Origin: an uncultured Clostridia bacterium
Lineage (GTDB): Bacteria; Bacillota; Clostridia; Oscillospirales; CAG-272
Reading direction: 5' to 3'
Assembly (NCBI GenBank): GCA_947630015.1
Contig: CANRFY010000016.1
Location: forward strand, 1 to 45,954
Length of the DNA: 45,954 nucleotides
The position numbers and the translations under genes are program-made. Shown here piece after piece: positions 42,799 through 45,954 of the stretch. The notes below the pieces were generated by a model. That model was given only the letters and a program-made list of their open reading frames with translations, was not told the DNA's origin and did no database searches. The first letter of the stretch is position 1. Each line of letters begins with the position of its first letter.

Positions 42799-43320
42799 TC
42801 AGGCACTTTCCCGCTTTTCAATATAGCTGAGGTATTTTTGATAACCTTGTGCCATAAGCCGCTTTCCATATTGCTCCATATAGATATAATCGGGATTGCC
42901 TTGACGATCAACCGGCAGCAATATCTTCTGTTTTTCCATTCGCTGGCCATTAAACTTATATCCGTAGGTATACTTCACCTTTTGTTGTAAAATTACTGTT
43001 TTCAGAAACAAAAGTATAAACTTATTGTCTGAGTAACCTTTTAGATGCAAGCGTTTAACATCATCTGAAAACACACAGCCATAGGCATGGTAAAAATTCT
43101 CAACAACACTCCCGTTATAATTGACACCCAGTACATTCCGGTCAAATGAGGCGTTTGGGGTGGCAATCCAACTCGTAATTCCATTATTTGAATCAGTTGC
43201 GCCAATAAATGGTATTGCTCCGCTGTCCATATTGGCTTTTGTCAACCGCTTTCCCGGACTGATAGTAAAAAGGTCGTTAATAAAGAAACCCTTCCAATTT
43301 GCCATATCACGGGGTGGCAT
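42799..43320 (-). CDS. hsdS: Specificity subunit, second half (TRD2 and second conserved helix), out of frame
   Basis: This is the distal half of the S subunit as read in this sequence. It contains NWKGFFINDLFTISPGKRLT, the start of a second target-recognition domain, and ends in a conserved helical region. The phrase LLPVDRQGNPDYIYMEQY repeats the phrase at the end of the first half. It is one base out of frame with that half because of the G9 tract; eight or eleven Gs would fuse them into a protein of about 355 residues. ATG 43320 just after the tract (MPPRDMANWKG) could allow separate translation of the half-subunit. The open frame continues upstream of the tract but is not read. Confidence 0.8.
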   Translation of the reverse strand: MPPRDMANWKGFFINDLFTISPGKRLTKANMDSGAIPFIGATDSNNGITSWIATPNASFDRNVLGVNYNGSVVENFYHAYGCVFSDDVKRLHLKGYSDNKFILLFLKTVILQQKVKYTYGYKFNGQRMEKQKILLPVDRQGNPDYIYMEQYGKRLMAQGYQKYLSYIEKRESA

Positions 43321-43867
43321 TACCCCCCCCCGTTTGTGCAATTTGACCAATAAACGTTTTGTACTTCTGTATGAGCTGTTCTTCCCGTTCTTTGATATAT
43401 TGCTCCATAAAAGCGTAGTCTGGGTCGCCTTTTTCATCCGTTGGTAGCATTACTCTCATTGTTTTAAGCCTGTCTTGACTAATAGAATATCCATGGCTAA
43501 AACAAACTCTCTGTTTTGACAAAGCCTGAGCAATGTATAGCATCGCATACCGGCTAATAGCTGTTTTAGCATAAAGTGCATAAACATGGGTATCCAGTAA
43601 GAAATCACAAGGCTGGTAATATGCCAACCCCACTCCGCCATCGCCGTCATTATTTAGAGTAATGCAATGTCCTTTATATGTACCACGCCTTGCATCATTA
43701 GACTCAAAGAATCCTTTGAGACCATTGTTTATATTTTTTGCCGAAATTAACATGTAATCACCAGACGAAAGCGAAGCCATATTATTTTGATTGCCTCTAC
43801 GATATTCAAACAAATCAAGCACTCTGAAAATACTCCAATTTGCATTATCCAAGCTGAGCATTGCCAT
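43307..43867 (-). CDS. hsdS: Specificity subunit, first half (TRD1 and central helix), ends after G9 tract (186 aa)
   Basis: The S subunit chooses the DNA target of the methyltransferase/nuclease. The N-terminal target-recognition domain covers about residues 1-145. MLPTDEKGDPDYAFMEQY and a helix (KEREEQLIQKYKTFIGQIAQ) form the first conserved region. Reading then enters a G9 run and stops after TGGGNATP. With eight Gs the frame would continue into 42799-43320. A 186-aa half-subunit could dimerise and recognise a symmetric target, so both forms may be functional. Its start overlaps the end of the nuclease-methyltransferase gene by 23 bases. Confidence 0.85.
   Translation of the reverse strand: MAMLSLDNANWSIFRVLDLFEYRRGNQNNMASLSSGDYMLISAKNINNGLKGFFESNDARRGTYKGHCITLNNDGDGGVGLAYYQPCDFLLDTHVYALYAKTAISRYAMLYIAQALSKQRVCFSHGYSISQDRLKTMRVMLPTDEKGDPDYAFMEQYIKEREEQLIQKYKTFIGQIAQTGGGNATP
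43323..43331 (-). repeat. G9 homopolymer tract in the specificity gene (likely phase-variable)
   Basis: Nine consecutive C on the plus strand (G on the coding strand) lie exactly where the two halves of the specificity subunit lose frame. Reading ACG-GGG-GGG-GGT gives an early stop, while eight Gs restores ACG-GGG-GGG-GTA-ATG and the full protein. Such tracts change length by slipped-strand mispairing. A sequencing or assembly error of one base is the alternative. Confidence 0.9.
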
Positions 43868-45764
43868 CCTCCTTGAACAAATATTCCCGCCCTTGCATCA
43901 CCATAGAAAACTCAAATGTCAAATAGTCCCCGATGGTTTTGATAAAATCAGCCTCAGTTGGAATTTCATCGTTGAAATAATAAAAGCTGTGTAGCCATTC
44001 ATCAGTTGCTTCAATCGTAGTCTTGACGCAAAACTTTGTCTCAGCTTCAATACGGTCAAACCATACATCCAATAAATGCTGTTTTTTGTCCTTCGCCGAC
44101 TCTGTTTCAACCAGGCCGACATGGGCGGCTACTTTGTATCCATCATTTTCAAAGTTGATAAATTTACATACCTTAGCCTCAGGGTGCGGTTCCCCAGCAG
44201 TAAATACTGCAATGCACGGAATTGTGCCAACGCCGTAAAAAGTATCCTTACTCAATGAAATAACGCCTTCAAGTGTGTGATGCTTTAAGATGTTTTCTTT
44301 AAGTGCCTGTTCCTCTTTTGTCTTGCCGGTCATAGAAGATTGAGGAACAATTACGATGCAACGCGCACCAACAACCAGAGAATCTAAAAGATGTTCTACA
44401 AAAGACATTTCATAGAGGTCTGGGTTTTGTCTCGATCCCTGAGAATACGGTGGGTTCATCATACCCACGGTGGCTTGCTTTAATTGGAGCTTTCCGGCGT
44501 CCTGCTTGAAAAAATCATCATTGATGAGATTGCTTTTCCCATCGCCCCGCAGAATCATGTTTGTTGTCGCAATCGTAAACATATTGGGGCGCATCTCTAT
44601 GCCATGTAGCTGTCTTTGACGAATACTCTTTTTTTGCGCTCTGTCATCCGTTTTAGCCAGCATGTTGTGCATGGCAGCAATTAGAAAGCCCGCTGTGCCG
44701 CAGCATGGGTCAAAAACAATATCTGTTGGCTGTAAATCTGCTAAATCACAGAAAAGCTGCGTGATATGCTTTGGTGTGAGTATAATCCCCAGTGTCTGTC
44801 CATCACCACCAGAATAACTCATGAACTCACCGTAAAATCTACCGATGTAATCCTCGGCGCTACTCATATAACGAATGGAGCGATAGATTTTAGTATTCAA
44901 ATATTCCGCAAAATGTCTCAGCGGGGTCTTTTTTAACTTTGGATCAATTTCGTTCAGTTTAACGGTATCACGGATAAAAGCAAACTGGCTGAGGATCTTG
45001 TCCTTCTTTACCTCCGGAGAAACATTGGCACGGCGCAGATTTGCGTTAATCGCATCGTATATTTTCTGTCCGTCTGTTTTTACGGAATCGCCTGTAAGAT
45101 CATCTACAGAAAAATTTTTGTATTCGCTTTCCCGCAATGCTAAAAGAATGCCGGAAACAATTAAAGGCTTCTCTGTGTCCAACAAATTGCCATAGTTGCG
45201 TAAATCCTCATGTAGTATGCTTGCATCCTTTAGTATTTCAGCGGTTTCTTTTTCTTGGGCAGTAGTTTCCTTTAGTATCTCCCGGATATAATACTCGTCG
45301 ATGTTTTCCTCGTTAAATGAAATGAAGGATTCAACTTCAGGAAGCTCTCTATAAAATTCTGTCTCATCTATGTAAAGTGGAGCAATTTTATGCTTTTTCT
45401 CATCACCTGACACGCCAAATGCAATTATTTTTTTGTAGCTGGTGGTTCTCGCTAAATGTTTTCCGTAGAAGAAAGCGCCATTCACGGCGTAATCTATAAT
45501 CGAACTCGTATCCTCACTGATATTTCCATTATCATCTCGTTTAATATGTTTGGAAAGGTCAGATTTGTCCTCAATTACAAGCAAATAATCTTTCACTACG
45601 CCCACATATTCGGGAAAGCCAACATTTCCGGTGCCTCGCTTAGATGCGGATTTTAACGCCTCATCAATTTCTTTAATTGTACTTCCCTGAGGATCGAGGT
45701 CAATACCCGCTTGTTTCAGAAGATCATAGACCCACAGATCAGTTTTAACTTCTTTTTTAGCCAT
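43845..45764 (-). CDS. Fused nuclease-adenine methyltransferase, BcgI/type IIB-like or HsdM-like (639 aa)
   Basis: This N6-adenine methyltransferase has an N-terminal nuclease-like domain. The N-terminal part shows GFPEYVGVVKDYLLVIEDKS, with D59 and E65-D-K67 fitting a PD-(D/E)xK nuclease. The methyltransferase core has motif I FDPCCGTAGF near 350 and the catalytic NPPY near 434. The C-terminal part ends near the S-subunit interface. This resembles BcgI subunit A in architecture and size, with a separate S subunit beside it; a plain HsdM with an unusual N-terminus is the alternative. No hsdR gene is seen in the window. ATG 45764 follows GGAGGG; the frame extends 24 codons upstream over the HTH gene. 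Confidence 0.85.
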   Translation of the reverse strand: MAKKEVKTDLWVYDLLKQAGIDLDPQGSTIKEIDEALKSASKRGTGNVGFPEYVGVVKDYLLVIEDKSDLSKHIKRDDNGNISEDTSSIIDYAVNGAFFYGKHLARTTSYKKIIAFGVSGDEKKHKIAPLYIDETEFYRELPEVESFISFNEENIDEYYIREILKETTAQEKETAEILKDASILHEDLRNYGNLLDTEKPLIVSGILLALRESEYKNFSVDDLTGDSVKTDGQKIYDAINANLRRANVSPEVKKDKILSQFAFIRDTVKLNEIDPKLKKTPLRHFAEYLNTKIYRSIRYMSSAEDYIGRFYGEFMSYSGGDGQTLGIILTPKHITQLFCDLADLQPTDIVFDPCCGTAGFLIAAMHNMLAKTDDRAQKKSIRQRQLHGIEMRPNMFTIATTNMILRGDGKSNLINDDFFKQDAGKLQLKQATVGMMNPPYSQGSRQNPDLYEMSFVEHLLDSLVVGARCIVIVPQSSMTGKTKEEQALKENILKHHTLEGVISLSKDTFYGVGTIPCIAVFTAGEPHPEAKVCKFINFENDGYKVAAHVGLVETESAKDKKQHLLDVWFDRIEAETKFCVKTTIEATDEWLHSFYYFNDEIPTEADFIKTIGDYLTFEFSMVMQGREYLFKEDGNAQLG

Positions 45765-45954
45765 TGGGACTACCCTCCGTAGCCTTAATATATTTCCCAC
45801 TCTTAATTCTCGCGTCCTTCGGCTTTGGCTCGTCATCAGGAATTGCCCATGCGTAACCTATCCGCACCGCTCCGGGGATGCGCCCTTCACAGCAAAGAAT
45901 CTGTATGCGCCGGGTGGAGATGCCCCAGCGTTCCGATGTCTGCCGGACAGACAG
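45757..45954 (-). CDS. Excisionase/MerR-like HTH protein, C-terminal 65 residues (cut by window edge)
   Basis: The reverse strand from the window edge reads in frame SERWGISTRRIQILCCEGRI, then PGAVRIGYAWAIPDD and DARIKSGKYIK, ending in a stop. This is the pattern of small winged-helix DNA-binding proteins of excisionase/MerR type. Its TAA (45757-45759) overlaps the ATG of the nuclease-methyltransferase gene by 8 bases, so the two are translationally coupled. It is the likely regulator or first gene of the R-M operon. The N-terminus is outside the window. Confidence 0.8.
   Translation of the reverse strand: MSVRQTSERWGISTRRIQILCCEGRIPGAVRIGYAWAIPDDEPKPKDARIKSGKYIKATEGSPNG

Noticed and set aside
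42799..43867. Calling the specificity gene a simple pseudogene
   Set aside because: The only lesion is at a homopolymer of nine, both halves are otherwise intact, and homologous systems use such tracts as switches. A one-base sequencing error remains possible.

Overview
The window looks like chromosome from a GC-rich, spore-forming, anaerobic member of the Clostridia (Bacillota). The gene order ylxM-ffh-rpsP, cdaA-cdaR-recJ-rel-dtd-hemZ, and spoVB-like/mazG/hup/rqcP/yabP/yabQ/divIC is typical of that class. A ferredoxin-dependent 2-oxoacid oxidoreductase indicates anaerobic metabolism, and yabP/yabQ indicate sporulation. The species cannot be read from the sequence. No rRNA, tRNA or CRISPR array was seen.

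Layout. 1-2.4 kb (minus strand): start of rpsP, ffh, ylxM with a textbook sigma-A promoter and a palindrome over the start site, then a small membrane protein. 2.4-3.3 kb: non-coding, with four tandem ~150-bp repeats ending in a strong hairpin. 3.3-6.7 kb (minus): four-subunit VOR/KOR-type oxidoreductase plus a P-loop ATPase. 6.8-21.4 kb (plus): core genes for c-di-AMP synthesis (cdaA/cdaR), DNA repair (recJ), (p)ppGpp (rel), D-aminoacyl-tRNA editing (dtd), haem or radical-SAM chemistry (hemZ), a nucleoside kinase, a lipid-linked-glycan flippase, MazG, HU, RqcP, YabP, YabQ and DivIC. 21.5-23.8 kb: AT-richer cassette with a 40-codon ORF, a cytosine-5 methyltransferase and a PD-(D/E)xK restriction enzyme (type II R-M). 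23.8-24.6 kb (minus): XRE regulator and a small partner.

25.2-38.0 kb (plus): branched-chain amino acid operon behind a T-box leader whose specifier reads CUC (leucine): ilvB, ilvN, ilvC, ilvD, a DUF815 AAA ATPase, ilvA, ridA, leuA (long type), leuC, leuD, leuB. ilvA and ridA are neighbours, which suits removal of the reactive enamine/imine made by IlvA.

38.0-45.95 kb is accessory. Two unusual palindromic elements follow leuB. Next is a complete IS66-family element (38147-41587) with a perfect 8-bp target duplication and two passenger ORFs. Then comes a minus-strand defence operon reading leftward from the right edge: an excisionase-like HTH protein (partial), a fused nuclease-methyltransferase, a specificity subunit split by a G9 tract, and a zinc-ribbon protein with a nucleoside-deoxyribosyltransferase-like domain.

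The strongest candidate for something new is this last operon: a BcgI-like type IIB (or type I-like) system whose specificity subunit appears phase-variable, with a putative nucleotide-acting fourth gene attached. Everything here was done by eye; no database search was run.
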